Shown here piece by piece: positions 1 to 12,721 of a stretch of DNA of 64,000 bases. The stretch is from the NCBI GenBank assembly GCA_027422505.1, contig JAPQWV010000406.1:372001-436000 (forward strand), read 5' to 3'. The stretch's first letter is position 1, and each line of letters starts with the position of its first letter. The position numbers and the translations under genes are program-made. This DNA is from Craterostigma plantagineum. Its lineage: Eukaryota; Streptophyta; Magnoliopsida; Lamiales; Linderniaceae. The notes beneath the pieces were generated by a model, which worked only from the letters and a program-made list of their open reading frames with translations, searched no databases and was not told the DNA's origin.

Positions 1-1766
1 ATTTCACTTCATCAATCATCACCACATATTCACATAAAACAAATACATATAACACAAATTATGTGTTGTAGGTGAGATTCTCACTTACCTGACGTCCTTA
101 AGCTAATCGCTAACCGGTCTGTTGAGTTTCCTAAAATATCGTCCTTTAACCACGAAAAGACAATAAAATCAGTTTATATATTATATTAGTTGACTACGTA
201 AATTTTCGTTCGGAAATTCCATCAAAAAGGACGTTTGACTATACCGTAAAGTGACCCTGAAGACACCGAGAGACAAATTATAATCGGGCGTTACAAAAGA
301 CTATGCCCATTAGACTCAGAATATTTTTCTGATTAAATAGTATAAAAATATTTTTCCTCAAAAATATATATATATATTTTTTTAAAAAAACTTAAAAACG
401 TTTTATTCGTAGGGGTTCTGATTCGCGAAGTGCATTACATGAACCCGCGAAATTCTACACAGTACCCAAGTTCGCAAAGTGTTACATAGATTCGCGAACC
501 CACATGAAATTCGCAAAGTCTACAATTCGCAAAATTGTTATAATTCGCAAAATCTCTAATTTACAAAAACAATTCGCAAAGTTGATATAGTTTATAAAAG
601 CAATTCGCAAAAGTTACTGTTCATTCGCAAAGGTACTGTTCATTCGCAAAGTGTTACTGTTCATTCGCAAAGTGTTACTGTTCATTCGCGAAGTCACTGT
701 TCACTTCGCGAATTCACTGTTCACCCGCAATGTTACTGTTCACTTTGCGAATCCACTGTTCACCGTGAAGTTACTATTCACTTTGCGAATTCACTGTTCA
801 CCGCGAAGTTATTGTTCACCGCAAAGTTACAATTCACTTTGCGAATTCACTGTTCACCGCGAAGTTACTGTTCACCCGCAAAACTCACTTCGCACACCTC
901 AATTCACAAACCTCATTCACATATCTTCAGTTCGCAAAAATTTCAGTTCGCACTCCCATTTTGCGAACTCATTCAAACTCACAATTCGCAAACTCTTAAC
1001 AATTCGCGAAATTAATATCCCACACACAGTTCGCAAAATCCATTAAACCCGCAAAACTCTCAATTCACAATCACGCAAACACTGTTAATACCCAAAAACT
1101 TAAAAATTTCGATTAAAATCCATTTCTTTCAAGAACACGATGAACATCTTAAAAACTTCAAAATATATTTAGACCCTTTAAATTAAAAATCTGTACCAAA
1201 CTTACACAGATCTAGCTTCTCCTATCTAACGCACTTAAAACATACTAAATCATAACATAAAGCTTAAAGATTAAGGTAAGAAATTTATACCCCTTTCCAA
1301 GTTTGACTTCTGCTTTAGCTTCTCTCTAAATCCCTAATTCTCGCTAATTACCAAATGAAGTGTTTAATTCCTTTTCCTTATCTCGTCCACTTGAGGTTAA
1401 TGATAAGTAAATGCCAAAATACTTTAACCTAATCCTTATCTTCAATCACGTAAAGTTTTCTCCTTTGAGAAAACCTTTTCAAAGACCCACTATTACAATA
1501 CTTATTAATTTACGAAATTCTCCTCCCTTGATTCCATAATTCGCAGGTTAGTCCTAACGAAAATTCACATACTCCATATTCCTTAATTTCGAAACTTCAT
1601 CTTTCGAAATTAATCCTTCAAGAATTCCTCTCATTATTATAATTTCAATACTCGTCATGAAATCCTTATTCCACAACACATAATAAATAAAAATATGCAG
1701 TCATATAATCACGTAATATGCATGCAAATTTATTGGCCGGCTTACTTACGGGACCCGGGTATTACA
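1..1766 (-). repeat. 3' LTR of J, truncated by window start
   Basis: Base 1 corresponds to base 7362 of the right LTR, and both copies end in GGGTATTACA (here at 1766). About 930 bp of this LTR lie left of the window. It contains the same reiterated TTCGCAAA block (about 420-1080) as the other copy. The open frames inside it are products of that repetition and are not genes. Confidence 0.93.
420..1080. repeat. Degenerate TTCGCAAA / TTCGCGAA repeat block in the J LTR (left copy)
   Basis: Dozens of copies of TTCGCAAA and its palindromic variant TTCGCGAA occur in about 660 bp. They are often separated by TTACTGTTCA or CACTGTTCA. The spacing is irregular (mostly 15-25 bp), so this is a degenerate motif cluster and not a clean satellite. 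The same block is in the right LTR at about 7772-8430. Confidence 0.85.
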
Positions 1767-1780
1767 TTCTCCCCCCCTTA
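1767..1780 (-). other. Polypurine tract of J
   Basis: The minus strand reads TAAGGGGGGGAGAA directly before the 3' LTR start (TGTAATACCC). This is the position and composition expected for the plus-strand primer of a Ty3/gypsy element. Confidence 0.85.
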
Positions 1781-1801
1781 AAGAGGATTTCGCCCCCGAA
1801 A

Positions 1802-4800
1802 TCAGGTTAGTTGAAACAATTCTGGGTAGCAATTTTTCATATCATCTTCACGTTCCCATGTAGCTTCTTCCACTAACTGATTCTGCCATAATACTTTCAC
1901 TAATGGAATCTCTTTATTTCGTAATCTCTTTACTTCATACATCAAAATTTCCACTGGCTTCTCTTCATAACTTAAATCTGGCTGAAGTTGTTGATGCACA
2001 AATTCATTCTTTAATACTTGATTTGGATCAGCAATATATTTTCTCAGTGTTGACACATGAAAGACATCGTGAACTTGTGCCAATGAAGCTGGTAACTCTA
2101 GTTGATAAGCTACCTCGCCAACTCTTTTGATTATTTTGAAAGGTCCCATATATCTTGGGCTTAACTTACCCTTTCGCCCAAATCGTTTTACACCTTTCAT
2201 CGGAGATACTTTGATAAACACCCAATCATCAATTTCAAATTCCAACGGTCTGCGTCTTTTGTCTGCATAACTCTTTTGTCGACTTTGAGCCGTTTGCATT
2301 CTTTCTCGTATTTTTGCTATTGCCTCAGTCATCTCTTGAATCATGTCAGGTCCTAACATCGCACGTTCTCCGACTTCATCCCAATGTATAGGAGATCGAC
2401 ACTTGCGTCCATACAAAGCTTCATACGGTGCCATCCCAATAGTTGCATGATAACTATTGTTGTAGGAAAATTCAATCAATGGCAAATATTTGCTCCAGCT
2501 TCCTTTAAAATCCAAAACACATGCTCGCAACATGTCTTCCAATGTTTGAATGGTTCGTTCAGATTGACCGTCAGTTTGAGGATGATAAGCTGTACTGAAA
2601 GACAACTTAGTCCCCATCGCCTTCTGTAAACTCATCCAAAATTTGGATAAGAACCGTGAATCTCGATCTGAAATTATCGATAACGGAATCCCGTGGAGTC
2701 GTACAATTTCCTTAATATACAGTTCTGCATAACGCTCCATGGAAAATATCGAACTTATGGGTAGGAAATGAGCTGACTTGGTTAATCGATCGACTACAAC
2801 CCAAATGGCGTCATAGCCTTGTACATTTCTTGGTAAACCAACGATAAAATCCATCGTAATATGATCCCACTTCCATTCAGGTATCGGCAAAGGCTGTAAT
2901 GTCCCTGCCGGTCGTTGATGCTCCGCTTTTATTTGTTGACAAGTCAGACATTGACTTACGAATGTCGCAATGTCTCTTTTCATTCCCGGCCACCAATAAT
3001 TTATTCGTAAGTCTCGATACATTTTTGTAGCCCCTGGATGTACCGAATAGATTGTGGCATGTGCTTCCTTCATTATAGTTCTTCGAATTTCCGCATTATC
3101 GGGTACGTATAAACGATCTCTGTAATATAAACTTCCATCATCTTGTATCTTGAAATCCGATGCATGTTGTTCCATTTGAGTGTCTTTGATCTTTAAATAA
3201 AATTCATCTTCTTCTTGTGCCTTCTTAATTTGTTCCAGTATTGTCGGTTGTAAAGTTAATGCAGCCAATCGTGCTTTGACTTCTCCCAATTGTACTACCT
3301 CCAGTTCCAGTAGATGTAACTCCGCACTTACAGCTTTTCGGCTTAATGCATCGGCTACCACATTTGCTTTGCCCGGGTGATAACTGATCACACAATCATA
3401 GTCTTTGACTAATTCTAGGCACCTTCTTTGCCTCATATTTAATTCCTTCTGAGTGGAGAAATATTTTAAACTCTTGTGATCCGTATAAATTTCACACCGC
3501 TCCCCATATAAATAATGCCTCCAGATTTTTAGAGCGAACACCACTGCGGCTAACTCCAAATCATGAGTCGGATAATTCTTTTCATACTCCTTTAATTGTC
3601 GAGAAGCATAAGCTACCACATTTCCATGTTGCATTAACACACAACCTAGGCCATTTCTTGATGCATCGCTATAAACCGAAAATCCTCCAATCCCAGATGG
3701 TATAGTAAGAACTGGAGCTGATGTAAGTCGTTTCTTCAATTCTTGAAAACTTTGCTCACACTCCTCACTCCAATAGAATGGAACATTCTTCCTTGTTAAC
3801 TTCATCAATGTTGATGCAATCTTTGAAAAATCTTTAATGTACTTTCTGTAGTATCCAGCTAAACCAAGAAAACTCCGTACTTCCGTGACATTGGTTGGTT
3901 GTGGCCAATTGTTGATAGCTTCAATTTTGCTAGGATCCACAGAAATTCCTTCTCCAGAAACAACGTGACCTAGAAATGCGACTTGACTCAACCAGAACTC
4001 GCATTTCTTAAACTTAGCATATAATTGATTTTCCCGTAATATTTCGAGAACAGTCTTCAAATGTTGTTCGTGTTCTTCCTTCGTCTTCGAATAAATAAGA
4101 ATGTCATCGATAAACACAATGACAAACTTGTCCAGAAACTGCTTGAACACTCGATTCATTAAATCCATAAATGCCGCTGGCGCATTAGTCACTCCAAAAG
4201 GCATAACTAAGAATTCATAGTGTCCATATCGAGTACTAAACGCCGTCTTTGGAATGTCTTCTTTTCGAACCTTCAATTGATGATACCCCGATCGTAAATC
4301 GATTTTTGAAAACACCGTGGCTCCTTGAAGTTGATCGAACAAATCATCAATTCTTGGTAGTGGATATTTGTTCTTAATTGTTATTTTGTTCAACTCTCTG
4401 TAATCGATACATAATCGCATCGACCCATCCTTCTTTCGCACAAACAAAACTGGCGCTCCCCAAGGAGAAAAACTAGGTTGGATAAATCCCTTCTGTAATA
4501 AATCATCCAACTGCTCTTTTAACTCCTTTAATTCAGCTGGCGCTAACCGATAAGGAGTCTTTGAGATTGGAGCAGATCCTGGTACTAAATCGATCGTAAA
4601 TTCAATCTCTCGATCTGGTGGTAATCCTGGTAAATCTTCTGGAAAAACATCAGGAAAATCTCGTACCACAGTCACCTCTTCTAATTTTGGCATTGAACGA
4701 TCCTCTGATTTTATTGCGAAAACTAGATAAGCTTCGCATCCCACCTTAATCAAACGTTGCGCCTTTGTCGCTGAAATTCTAGAAATGTTCTTTTCCTTGA

Positions 4801-6268
4801 TTGTCCCCACGAAACTGAAAGGCTCATTTTCTTCAATATTGAACGTAACTGTCTTGCGATTACAGTCAATGACAGCTCCATATTTTGATAGCCAGTCCAT
4901 TCCAAGAATCACCTCATAGTCGTTCATTGGAATAACTATTAAATCAACGGATAGTTCTCGTCCATTCACTAACACAGGACAATTTCTTAAGACCATATTA
5001 GTTCGCATCGCAACTCCATGTGGAACAGTCACATCATATTCATAGTCAGATAGGTTAGGTGTAATCCCGAGTCTCGCCACATACTTAGTGGATGCAAATG
5101 AATGCGTGGCTCCTGAATCTACTAATATGCATGTTGGGACTTGGTGTATAAGTAGAATACCTGCAACCACGGACGGATTAGCCTCCGCTTCCTCTGAAGT
5201 CAGCGTATATACTCTAGCCGGTACAGCTGGTGGTCTCACTTGATTCATAACTTGACCTCCTGGTGCATTTTCTGGACATGCTCTCGCAAAATGTCCCGTC
5301 TTCCCACACTTGTAACAAGTAGCATTCTGTGAAAAACATATTCCCAAATGACGTCGCCCACATCTCGCACAAATTGGTATTGGTGCTGGGGGTCTCCCCT
5401 GATTTAGATTTTGTTGTTGTGGTGGTCCAGGTCTGTTCTGAAAATTTTGCTTCCCGCCTTTAGGAATGAATTGTCGTTTCTGATTTCCACCCCTCCAGTT
5501 TGCTCCTTGTACAAACTTTCGCTTTGCCTCCTGAGCACGAATAATTCGTGTCTCAGCCTGTTCTGCCACCATAGCTCGCTCCGCCACTTGAGCATATGAA
5601 GCTCCTTGTATTCCAGCCATATTAACGTCGCGGTACAACTCTGGCTTCAGACCCTCAAGAAATCGTTCGACCTTCAAAGCATCAGTACTCACCATATGAG
5701 TCGCGAACCTTGACAGTTGTTCAAACTTTCTGATATACTCAGCCACAGTCATCATCCCTTGCTTGAGATTAATGAACTCATTCATGCGCTGAGCTCGCAC
5801 AGGTGCAGTAAAATATTTGTTCCTGAACAGCTCCTTGAAACGTTCCCAGTTCATTGTCGTAGGATTTTCAATGACTTGTATGGTGTCCCACCAGTGACCT
5901 GCACTCCCTCGTAATAAGAATGCAGCACTTAAAACCTTCTCATTCTCAGGGATTCTGCTATATTGGAACATGCTCTCTAAAGTTCTAATCCAATCCTCAG
6001 CAGATGTTGGGTCAATGGCATCTTCAAAAATAGGAGGGTTCAGTCTGCGAAATCTTTCGCCCACAACTTCAACTTGATTTGCCTGAGAAACTCCATCATT
6101 TCTTGCCCCCTCAGAGTTTCGCTGCTGAATCAACTCTTGAATTTGTTGAGACTGCTGACGGACTAACTCAGTGAGCTGAAGAATAGTCGAGTCTCGATTA
6201 TCAGTCTGGTTTGCATTTTCTCCATCATGATTGTTTACCCCGCTGCCTTCTCCTCTGGTTCTAACCAT
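1802..6268 (-). CDS. Gag-pol polyprotein of chromovirus J (1488 aa, uninterrupted)
   Basis: A single frame encodes the capsid and all replication enzymes. In order: retrotransposon gag domain (about residues 90-215); cysteine knuckle [14 protein letters not shown] (about 317-330) after a second Cys cluster ([12 protein letters not shown]); aspartic protease with DSGATHSF (about 383); reverse transcriptase with LCIDYRELN (about 620) and active site FIDD (about 721); RNase H with SDAS (about 867) and TDHKS (about 929); integrase with a zinc-binding N-terminus (about 1075-1110), the first catalytic Asp in TMDF, the second in SDRDSRF and a Glu in QTDGQSERT; and a chromodomain over roughly the last 55 residues. 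The length and single frame suit the Tekay lineage. The ATG at 6268 is 145 bases downstream of the PBS. I see no stop or frameshift, so it may encode active enzymes. Chromodomains of this group direct integration into heterochromatin (family knowledge). Confidence 0.95.
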   Translation of the reverse strand: MVRTRGEGSGVNNHDGENANQTDNRDSTILQLTELVRQQSQQIQELIQQRNSEGARNDGVSQANQVEVVGERFRRLNPPIFEDAIDPTSAEDWIRTLESMFQYSRIPENEKVLSAAFLLRGSAGHWWDTIQVIENPTTMNWERFKELFRNKYFTAPVRAQRMNEFINLKQGMMTVAEYIRKFEQLSRFATHMVSTDALKVERFLEGLKPELYRDVNMAGIQGASYAQVAERAMVAEQAETRIIRAQEAKRKFVQGANWRGGNQKRQFIPKGGKQNFQNRPGPPQQQNLNQGRPPAPIPICARCGRRHLGICFSQNATCYKCGKTGHFARACPENAPGGQVMNQVRPPAVPARVYTLTSEEAEANPSVVAGILLIHQVPTCILVDSGATHSFASTKYVARLGITPNLSDYEYDVTVPHGVAMRTNMVLRNCPVLVNGRELSVDLIVIPMNDYEVILGMDWLSKYGAVIDCNRKTVTFNIEENEPFSFVGTIKEKNISRISATKAQRLIKVGCEAYLVFAIKSEDRSMPKLEEVTVVRDFPDVFPEDLPGLPPDREIEFTIDLVPGSAPISKTPYRLAPAELKELKEQLDDLLQKGFIQPSFSPWGAPVLFVRKKDGSMRLCIDYRELNKITIKNKYPLPRIDDLFDQLQGATVFSKIDLRSGYHQLKVRKEDIPKTAFSTRYGHYEFLVMPFGVTNAPAAFMDLMNRVFKQFLDKFVIVFIDDILIYSKTKEEHEQHLKTVLEILRENQLYAKFKKCEFWLSQVAFLGHVVSGEGISVDPSKIEAINNWPQPTNVTEVRSFLGLAGYYRKYIKDFSKIASTLMKLTRKNVPFYWSEECEQSFQELKKRLTSAPVLTIPSGIGGFSVYSDASRNGLGCVLMQHGNVVAYASRQLKEYEKNYPTHDLELAAVVFALKIWRHYLYGERCEIYTDHKSLKYFSTQKELNMRQRRCLELVKDYDCVISYHPGKANVVADALSRKAVSAELHLLELEVVQLGEVKARLAALTLQPTILEQIKKAQEEDEFYLKIKDTQMEQHASDFKIQDDGSLYYRDRLYVPDNAEIRRTIMKEAHATIYSVHPGATKMYRDLRINYWWPGMKRDIATFVSQCLTCQQIKAEHQRPAGTLQPLPIPEWKWDHITMDFIVGLPRNVQGYDAIWVVVDRLTKSAHFLPISSIFSMERYAELYIKEIVRLHGIPLSIISDRDSRFLSKFWMSLQKAMGTKLSFSTAYHPQTDGQSERTIQTLEDMLRACVLDFKGSWSKYLPLIEFSYNNSYHATIGMAPYEALYGRKCRSPIHWDEVGERAMLGPDMIQEMTEAIAKIRERMQTAQSRQKSYADKRRRPLEFEIDDWVFIKVSPMKGVKRFGRKGKLSPRYMGPFKIIKRVGEVAYQLELPASLAQVHDVFHVSTLRKYIADPNQVLKNEFVHQQLQPDLSYEEKPVEILMYEVKRLRNKEIPLVKVLWQNQLVEEATWEREDDMKNCYPELFQLT

Positions 6269-6412
6269 GTTGTTTCTCTTACCCTAACAGTCCCTAGGGC
6301 CAATAAATCATGCCATGCAAGAAATTCATAATATCATATAACTTACGAGCAAGGCTGTCTTCCGTGCTTTTGAGTGTGTGTACATGGACAGTCTACAGAA
6401 ACTGCAACCGAA

Positions 6413-6424
6413 GCTCTGATACCA
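6413..6424 (-). other. Primer-binding site of J (initiator Met tRNA)
   Basis: The minus strand reads TGGTATCAGAGC, the classical plant initiator-Met tRNA PBS. It lies three bases inside the 5' LTR boundary at 6428. The stretch 6269-6412 between it and the gag ATG is untranslated leader. Confidence 0.92.
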
Positions 6425-6427
6425 ACC

Positions 6428-9125
6428 TGTGGCGCCCCGCCATCTACTACCATTATCTTACACTAACTATCGTGACTATAGAAATATAAATATATTACAT
6501 ACGAAATACCGATAGAATTTTTCGATTTTACAAAACTCACCACACACTACTATTTTACAATACAAACATTATTCGAATGTTTTACATACAATACAAACAT
6601 ATTTTACAAAACACAGTGTAATTTACATAACACCCGCCACACAGGTCGCATCCATGTACACACCACCCTCAAAAGTCACCGGAAGTTCCAGAAGGACCAG
6701 CCTCGCCTTTCACAGGTTCACGTACTGTGTTCACTGCGTCTACAACACATAATAACATGGGATGAGCTATAAAGCTCAGTAAGTGGAAATATGCATGTAT
6801 GCACGTGTCAACTAGCAAAGGCATCCGCGCCAGTGCTTTCTAATACTCACATACTCATATCATTCTTATTTCTTTCTCATTTCTTTTTCATTTGTACCTG
6901 GGCCCATAGCTAACTTACTACTCGCACCACCATAACATGAGCTCACATCCTTTACAGATAAAAATACGATAGTCGGCCCACTCTGGCTAGGACAAAACTA
7001 TTTTTCCATTCACCAGGTCGCCCCTCTATCTGGCCATCATCATTTTTCATTGCGGTTGCCTTTCCTGGCACTCTGGCTTACGCCATGTGTCTCGTCCAGG
7101 TGACCCTCGTCCGCTACCTAAATAATTTAGGTACATACATTCGACGGTTTTACCCCCGTCATGGTGCCTTTGTAGAAGTAGCTATACTATGACTCTTCAT
7201 GAGTCTACATCAAATACTAATGTCTTCAAACATATTTTGTTTTCAAGACGATCACATACTGTGCATACTCATACTTCTAATCCTCACATCATTCATGTAT
7301 GCACATGCTCATGTCACATAATAATGCAATAAATGTTTACTATGCAAAAGCATATCGAAACATTTCACTTCATCAATCATCACCACATATTCACATAAAA
7401 CAAATACATATAACACAAATTATGTGTTGTAGGTGAGATTCCCACTTACCTGACGTCCTTAAGCTAATCGCTAACCGGTCTGTTGAGTTTCCTAAAATAT
7501 CGTCCTTTAACCACGAAAAGACAATAAAATCAGTTTATATATTATATTAGTTGACTACGTAAATTTTCGTTCGGAAATTCCATCAAAAAGGACGTTTGAC
7601 TATACCGTAAAGTGACCCTGAAGACACCGAGAGACAAATTATAATCGGGCGTTACAAAAGACTATGCCCATTAGACTCAGAATATTTTTCTGATTAAATA
7701 GTATAAAAATATTTTTCCTCAAAAATATATATATATTTTTTTTTTAAACTTAAAAACGTTTTATTCGTAGGGGTTCTGATTCGCGAAGTGCATTACATGA
7801 ACCCGCGAAATTCTACACAGTACCCAAGTTCGCAAAGTGTTACATAGATTCGCGAACCCACATGAAATTCGCAAAGTCTACAATTCGCAAAATTGTTATA
7901 ATTCGCAAAATCTCTAATTTACAAAAACAATTCGCAAAGTTGATATAGTTTACAAAAGCAATTCGCAAAAGTTACTGTTCATTCGCAAAGGTACTGTTCA
8001 TTCGCAAAGTGTTACTGTTCATTCGCAAAGTGTTACTGTTCATTCGCGAAGTCACTGTTCACTTCGCGAATTCACTGTTCACCCGCAATGTTACTGTTCA
8101 CTTTGCGAATCCACTGTTCACCGTGAAGTTACTATTCACTTTGCGAATTCACTGTTCACCGCGAAGTTACTGTTCACCCGCAAAGTTACAATTCACTTTG
8201 CGAATTCACTGTTCACCGCGAAGTTACTGTTCACCCGCAAAACTCACTTCGCACACCTCAATTCACAAACCTCATTCGCATATCTTCAGTTCGAAAAAAT
8301 TTCAGTTCGCACTCCCATTTTGCGAACTCATTCAAACTCACAATTCGCAAACTCTTAACAATTCGCGAAATTAATATCCCACACACAGTTCGCAAAATCC
8401 ATTAAACCCGCAAAACTCTCAATTCACAATCACGCAAACACTGTTAATACCCAAAAACTTAAAAATTTCGATTAAAATCCATTTCTTTCAAGAACACGAT
8501 GAACATCTTAAAAACTTCAAAATATATTTAGACCCTTTAAATTAAAAATCTGTACCAAACTTACACAGATCTAGCTTCTCCTATCTAACGCACTTAAAAC
8601 ATACTAAATCATAACATAAAGCTTAAAGATTAAGGTAAGAAATTTATACCCCTTTCCAAGTTTGACTTCTGCTTTAGCTTCTCTCTAAATCCCTAATTCT
8701 CGCTAATTACCAAATGAAGTGTTTAATTCCTTTTCCTTATCTCGTCCACTTGAGGTTAATGATAAGTAAATGCCAAAATACTTTAACCTAATCCTTATCT
8801 TCAATCACGTAAAGTTTTCTCCTTTGAGAAAACCTTTTCAAAGACCCACTATTACAATACTTATTAATTTACGAAATTCTCCTCCCTTGATTCCATAATT
8901 CGCAGGTTAGTCCTAACGAAAATTCACATACTCCATATTCCTTAATTTCGAAACTTCATCTTTCGAAATTAATCCTTCAAGAATTCCTCTCATTATTATA
9001 ATTTCAATACTCGTCATGAAATCCTTATTCCACAACACATAATAAATAAAAATATGCAGTCATATAATCACGTAATATGCATGCAAATTTATTGGCCGGC
9101 TTACTTACGGGACCCGGGTATTACA
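6428..9125 (-). repeat. 5' LTR of J (2698 bp)
   Basis: Bounded by TG (TGTGGCGCC at 6428) and CA (TATTACA at 9125) on the plus strand. The left edge is set by the PBS and the right edge by the end of similarity with the LTR at 1-1766. It contains the TTCGCAAA/TTCGCGAA block at about 7772-8430. The length is typical of Tekay LTRs, which are long. No protein-coding gene is supported inside it. Confidence 0.93.
7772..8430. repeat. TTCGCAAA / TTCGCGAA repeat block in the J LTR (right copy)
   Basis: This block is near-identical to the one at 420-1080, including the runs of TTACTGTTCA-type spacers. A frame of about 120 codons at 8009-8374 exists only because the repeat unit lacks stops, and it is not a gene. 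Confidence 0.85.
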
Positions 9126-10085
9126 GTTCGAGAATTATTTTCGATTCAATCTTTAAAGTTTGATTGAAAATAATTTCGTCAAAATAGAATATACTGTGTA
9201 CTCTTCTCGTGCGAGAAAGTTTGTCAGCGAAATATTTTTCGAGCCAAATAAATTGCCCAAAATCGTTCAGTCGAGAAAAATTTCCTGATCGCGAATATAT
9301 TTCGATCGTAAAGAAACAATACGTTGGTAAGTTTCTCGACAAGTCAAAATAAATCTGTTGACTATAAAGTTTCTCGCGTGTGAATGATTTTCGCCTGGTC
9401 AAACGTTAAAGGGTCTGACCGAAAAAGTTTTTCGAGAGGAAGTTTTTACGCATGCAAAGTCAAAATTGGTCTCTCTCGAAAAAGATTTTCGCTGAATAAT
9501 GCTCGAGAAATATTTTCAACTAAAATCGTTTCTAGTGTTGACGATTCTAGTGCTGACTTCGTATTCTGACCGAAAAAAATTCTCGCGCCAAGTTTTTCGA
9601 TCGAGAAACTAATCCGATCGTAAACCTAGCGAGAAAAATTAGAACGATCGAGAAAAATCACAGAATACGATTAACACAAATTCAAGCAAAAACAACGAAT
9701 TAGACAGTGAAATTTCAGGTAGTTGCTCGCATTCATTTACTAACTACGCACGAACAAGCAATTAAACACGTTACGAAGCAAAGTATGTCGTGGTCAAAAT
9801 CATAACGTGTTCTTCATGTTCTTCGCAAACAGTAAATCACATAATCGATTTAATCCAACAAAAATGACGTTCGAACAGCTACAAGTCTGACCGCGATCAT
9901 CATTTAACACTCAAACAAGCACAGAAACATCAAATTCAAGTCAATTAAGCACAGAATTATGCTATTGGATCGGAAAAAAAATTCGCGGCAAACTGTTCTT
10001 CGATGAACAGTAATCAAAAAATGATTTTCGATCCAAATCTAACAATTTTTGATTCAAAACAGAACGAATCTGCTATGATACCAAT
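9126..10085 (-). mobile_element. Element I: 5' leader of a Ty1/copia-like element, interrupted by J
   Basis: About 960 bp directly downstream (minus strand) of a copia-type LTR and its PBS. It is AT-rich, with many TTCTCGA and TTTTCGAT motifs. I see no recognisable Gag. The rest of the element lies beyond J, outside the window. Assignment to copia rests on the short 349-bp LTR and the PBS form, since no polymerase domain is visible. The nearest open frame (9121-9402, minus) matches no family I know. Confidence 0.6.
10070..10083 (-). other. Primer-binding site of copia element I
   Basis: The minus strand reads TGGTATCATAGCAG two bases after the LTR end. It matches the initiator-Met PBS type with one change from the usual TGGTATCAGAGC. 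Confidence 0.75.
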
Positions 10086-10434
10086 TGTTAGGTCCTACAT
10101 TTAACAACTCTATGATCCTGGGCAAGAATTCTAAGTAATTCGATGAAATCGATTGACATTTAGAATCGATCGAAAAACTCAAATGAAGATTGAGAGAGAG
10201 AATTCGTGTAGAGTGAGAAAGTTACTATTGTTTCTCTCTCTAGAAATTGAATTGCAAGCCTTTCGGATCAGTTTCCAAAACTTTCTCTATTCAGCACAAT
10301 TCGTTTACATGTATTTATACCAAACAACTCAGTATAAATATCAAACTAGTCCTAGTCTAAGGACTACTATACAAAATGCCCCTAATTACAAGGACATCTA
10401 ATAAAATCAAGTACAATTAAAATATATTCTCTAC
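10086..10434 (-). repeat. 5' LTR of copia element I (349 bp)
   Basis: On the plus strand it starts TGTTAGGTCC and ends TTCTCTACA, so on the element strand it runs TGTAGAG...CTAACA. On that strand a TATA-box-like GGTATAAATACATG lies about 125 bases from the LTR start, as expected for an LTR promoter. From 10435 onward the sequence is Tat element E, so this element inserted into E. The 5 bases after it (GGCCT) would be the TSD, but the partner is outside the window. Confidence 0.75.
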
Positions 10435-10819
10435 AGGCCTCTGATGCGACATTACCTCGTGGGCGACTTTGGTGCTTGGTCCTCGAGAACTGAGGCCGTG
10501 TATGCTATTCGGGACTTTCCTCCTGGGTTCTTGCAGGAGATCTGCAGGCCTCCGAGGACCCTCATTTTTGCTCCCTGCTGCAGAGAAGCATGCAGAGGTC
10601 CTGGCCCGCTGCTGGTGTTGTTGATCTGTCGTCTCCAACTCCTCAAGAAACTTGATAGAAGGCCTTTTCAGACATCTTAGGACCTAGCAGGGCCTTGATG
10701 GCGGAGCTCTTCTTCGAACCTTGCATTTTGAAGTAGATCCTCAGGTCTTACTCTGTGTTCCTCTTAGCTCCTGGGACATCATATTTGTATAGACCTCTCA
10801 TATAGCCTGTAAAAAATAC
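10435..10819 (+). pseudogene. Fragment of the Tat-element antisense open region (element E, left part)
   Basis: Diverged from but clearly related to 60395-60800 in element G. Matching landmarks include a GCGACATTACCTCGTGGG segment (G: GCGGCATTGTTTCATGGG) and AGAGAAGCATGC (G: GGAGAAGCATGC). The open stretch ends at about 10680. The remainder is the region downstream of that frame, and it is cut by Athila element A at 10819. This is the C-terminal end of an open region that is antisense to element E. The N-terminal part lies beyond copia I, outside the window. Confidence 0.6.
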
Positions 10820-12697
10820 TGATAAACGTAATTTCTTACATTTATAGTTGTTAAATGTAAGTCGTTTGCGTGATGAGTGAAGTCATTTTGATGATTTTTG
10901 TACCATAATATGGTTTCATTGCAAAATCAGACGTTTTTATGGTAGTTTTACGACAGTTTCATATTTCTCAATGATCACGAGGTAAATGATGTCCAATGGA
11001 CCTGGCATTTTAACCACACATAGAAGACTCATTAATCTTGACTATGACCAAAGATATTTTCAATCCGAGGTCTAGATTGGGAGATATGAATTTCTGAACG
11101 TGCTGCTATTTTGCAGGAAATCCGTCACGGCCGTGAAGGATTTGCACGAGGCCGTGAAGCATACCAGAGAGCCATTTTCTTGCCCGATTGTGTCAAGGCC
11201 GTAAACATCAACCAACCAGGCCGTGAAGGGTCCTTCATGGCCGTGAATTTAGGTGCAAGAGGCCGGGAATGAGAGCAGAAACCCATTTTCTAACCCCGAA
11301 CACTTCACGGCCGTGAATGGTGTCTACCTAAGCCATGAATGCGGGCAGAAACGTTATTTGGTTCAGGATTTATGTTGTCACGGCCGTGAGGATGCATATA
11401 CAAGCCGTGAACGTTTCCATGGCCATATTAAAAGTCAAGCACGCAACAAAAGATGACTTTAGCTCATTGAGGTTGAATTTTGGAACCAACTTGGAAGAAA
11501 AGATCACGATTGGGACCATATCTCTGCATAAGATAAGCCATTCAACTTAATAACACACATGAAATCAGTTTTTGGGGGCTGCAATCAAGACTTTGGAGGC
11601 TAAAGATCTTTCAAAATTCTCCTCCTTGGAATTCCCGTTGAAGAAAATGCACAAGAAAGAAGGGAAGACATCTACATAAATAGGCAATGTAAAGAGGAGG
11701 AGAAGAAAAAGGTACGTGAAAGATACACAAATCAAGCTCATATACATACTACACGTTGCCTTTCAAAACCAAGAACACCTACTTAGTTGCTCACCACGTG
11801 TTCGATAGAATTACTCAGCGAAGGACGAGATTAACTTCGAAGTCGAATTCAGGGAAGTATTTATGATGTATTCGATGTTAGTTACGTGCTTTGTTGTGAT
11901 GATAATGAGTAGCTAAATCTATTGTATTTGAGATTAGATGAACCCTAGCGAGATCGACCGTATGTTTTATTTGTATTTGATGTTTTGCTATTGTTATGAC
12001 CCGTTTATGAAACATATGATTTCGATTATGTCTATGTTGTTGAAATTATCTTGTTAGCTTGATCATGTCTATGTGTTTAAGTTAACGTAGTCCGGGAAAT
12101 CGTACGCTACGCTTAAGAGAGGGGCAGACGATTAAACCACTCGTAAACTAGCGGAATAAATTCATTGCTAGAGATAGGATGAACTACCTCGCTGGATTAG
12201 AGTCATCTAATAGCGGGATTCACGTGTTTTTAATGCAATCTTCGGTTAAGTAGTTAGGGAAGGTTGCCCAGCTACTTAATTCGTTGATTAGTTGTTTGTG
12301 ATCATTATATGGTAAGGCACAGTTTCGTCAGCTATATAACTCGTATGCATGTAGTAGGAATCTCCACGGTCTAATGATAGCTTTATTTACGTACACTTGA
12401 TATTTGTTTTGGTCGAACTAGGGGGATTCGAAGTCTCAAATACGTTTGTTTCCATAAGGGTTTCCTCTCCGTACCATTTTACTCAGTTTTAGTTCAATAT
12501 TGTTATTTACCGTTTCAACAAACCAAAATATTTACTAGGATATTTAAACGACGGTTTTCTTAAGTATATAGTTCCTTTGGATTCGATACTCGAATACTTG
12601 CCATTTCTATGCTACTTTCGATAGGTATACTTGCCTGTTGAGCGTAGGATAGTTTGTCGATATTCGTTTTCTATTTATTACTCGATCCGCTCGATCA
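10820..12697 (+). repeat. 5' LTR of A (1878 bp)
   Basis: Begins TGATAAACG and ends CTCGATCA, followed by the PBS. Closely similar to 41400-43273. It contains perfect palindromes TCACGGCCGTGA at 11125-11136, 11305-11316 and 11378-11389, plus several degenerate halves (AGGCCGTGA). These also occur in the LTRs of C and H. Confidence 0.92.
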
Positions 12698-12703
12698 AGT
12701 TTT

Positions 12704-12721
12704 TGGCGCTGTTGCCGGGGA
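12704..12721 (+). other. Primer-binding site of A (Asp tRNA)
   Basis: TGGCGCTGTTGCCGGGGA is complementary to the 3' end of plant Asp tRNA with one mismatch (usual TGGCGCCGTTGCCGGGGA). This is the PBS type of Athila-lineage elements. It starts six bases after the LTR. Confidence 0.88.

Larger units (their letters stand above)
1..9125 (-). mobile_element. Element J: Tekay-type Ty3/gypsy chromovirus, nearly complete
   Basis: An LTR retrotransposon read on the minus strand: 5' LTR at 6428-9125, Met-initiator PBS, one gag-pol frame, polypurine tract, and a 3' LTR cut by the window start. The two LTR parts that can be compared (1-1766 and 7362-9125) differ by roughly half a dozen substitutions and a few 1-3 bp indels, which indicates a recent insertion. 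It lies in the leader of copia element I, and the base after its right LTR end is copia sequence. The TSD cannot be checked because the left end is outside the window. The C-terminal chromodomain, the single frame and the 2.7 kb LTR point to the Tekay/Del lineage. Confidence 0.93.

Noticed and set aside
651..1046. 131-codon open frame rich in LLFTREVTVHFAN-like repeats
   Set aside because: It lies within the J LTR repeat block and exists because the motif lacks stops. The equivalent in the other LTR (8009-8374) has a different length and frame after small indels.
9121..9402. 93-codon minus-strand frame as copia gag
   Set aside because: It has no gag-like motif, and it runs into the J LTR junction, so its end is artificial.
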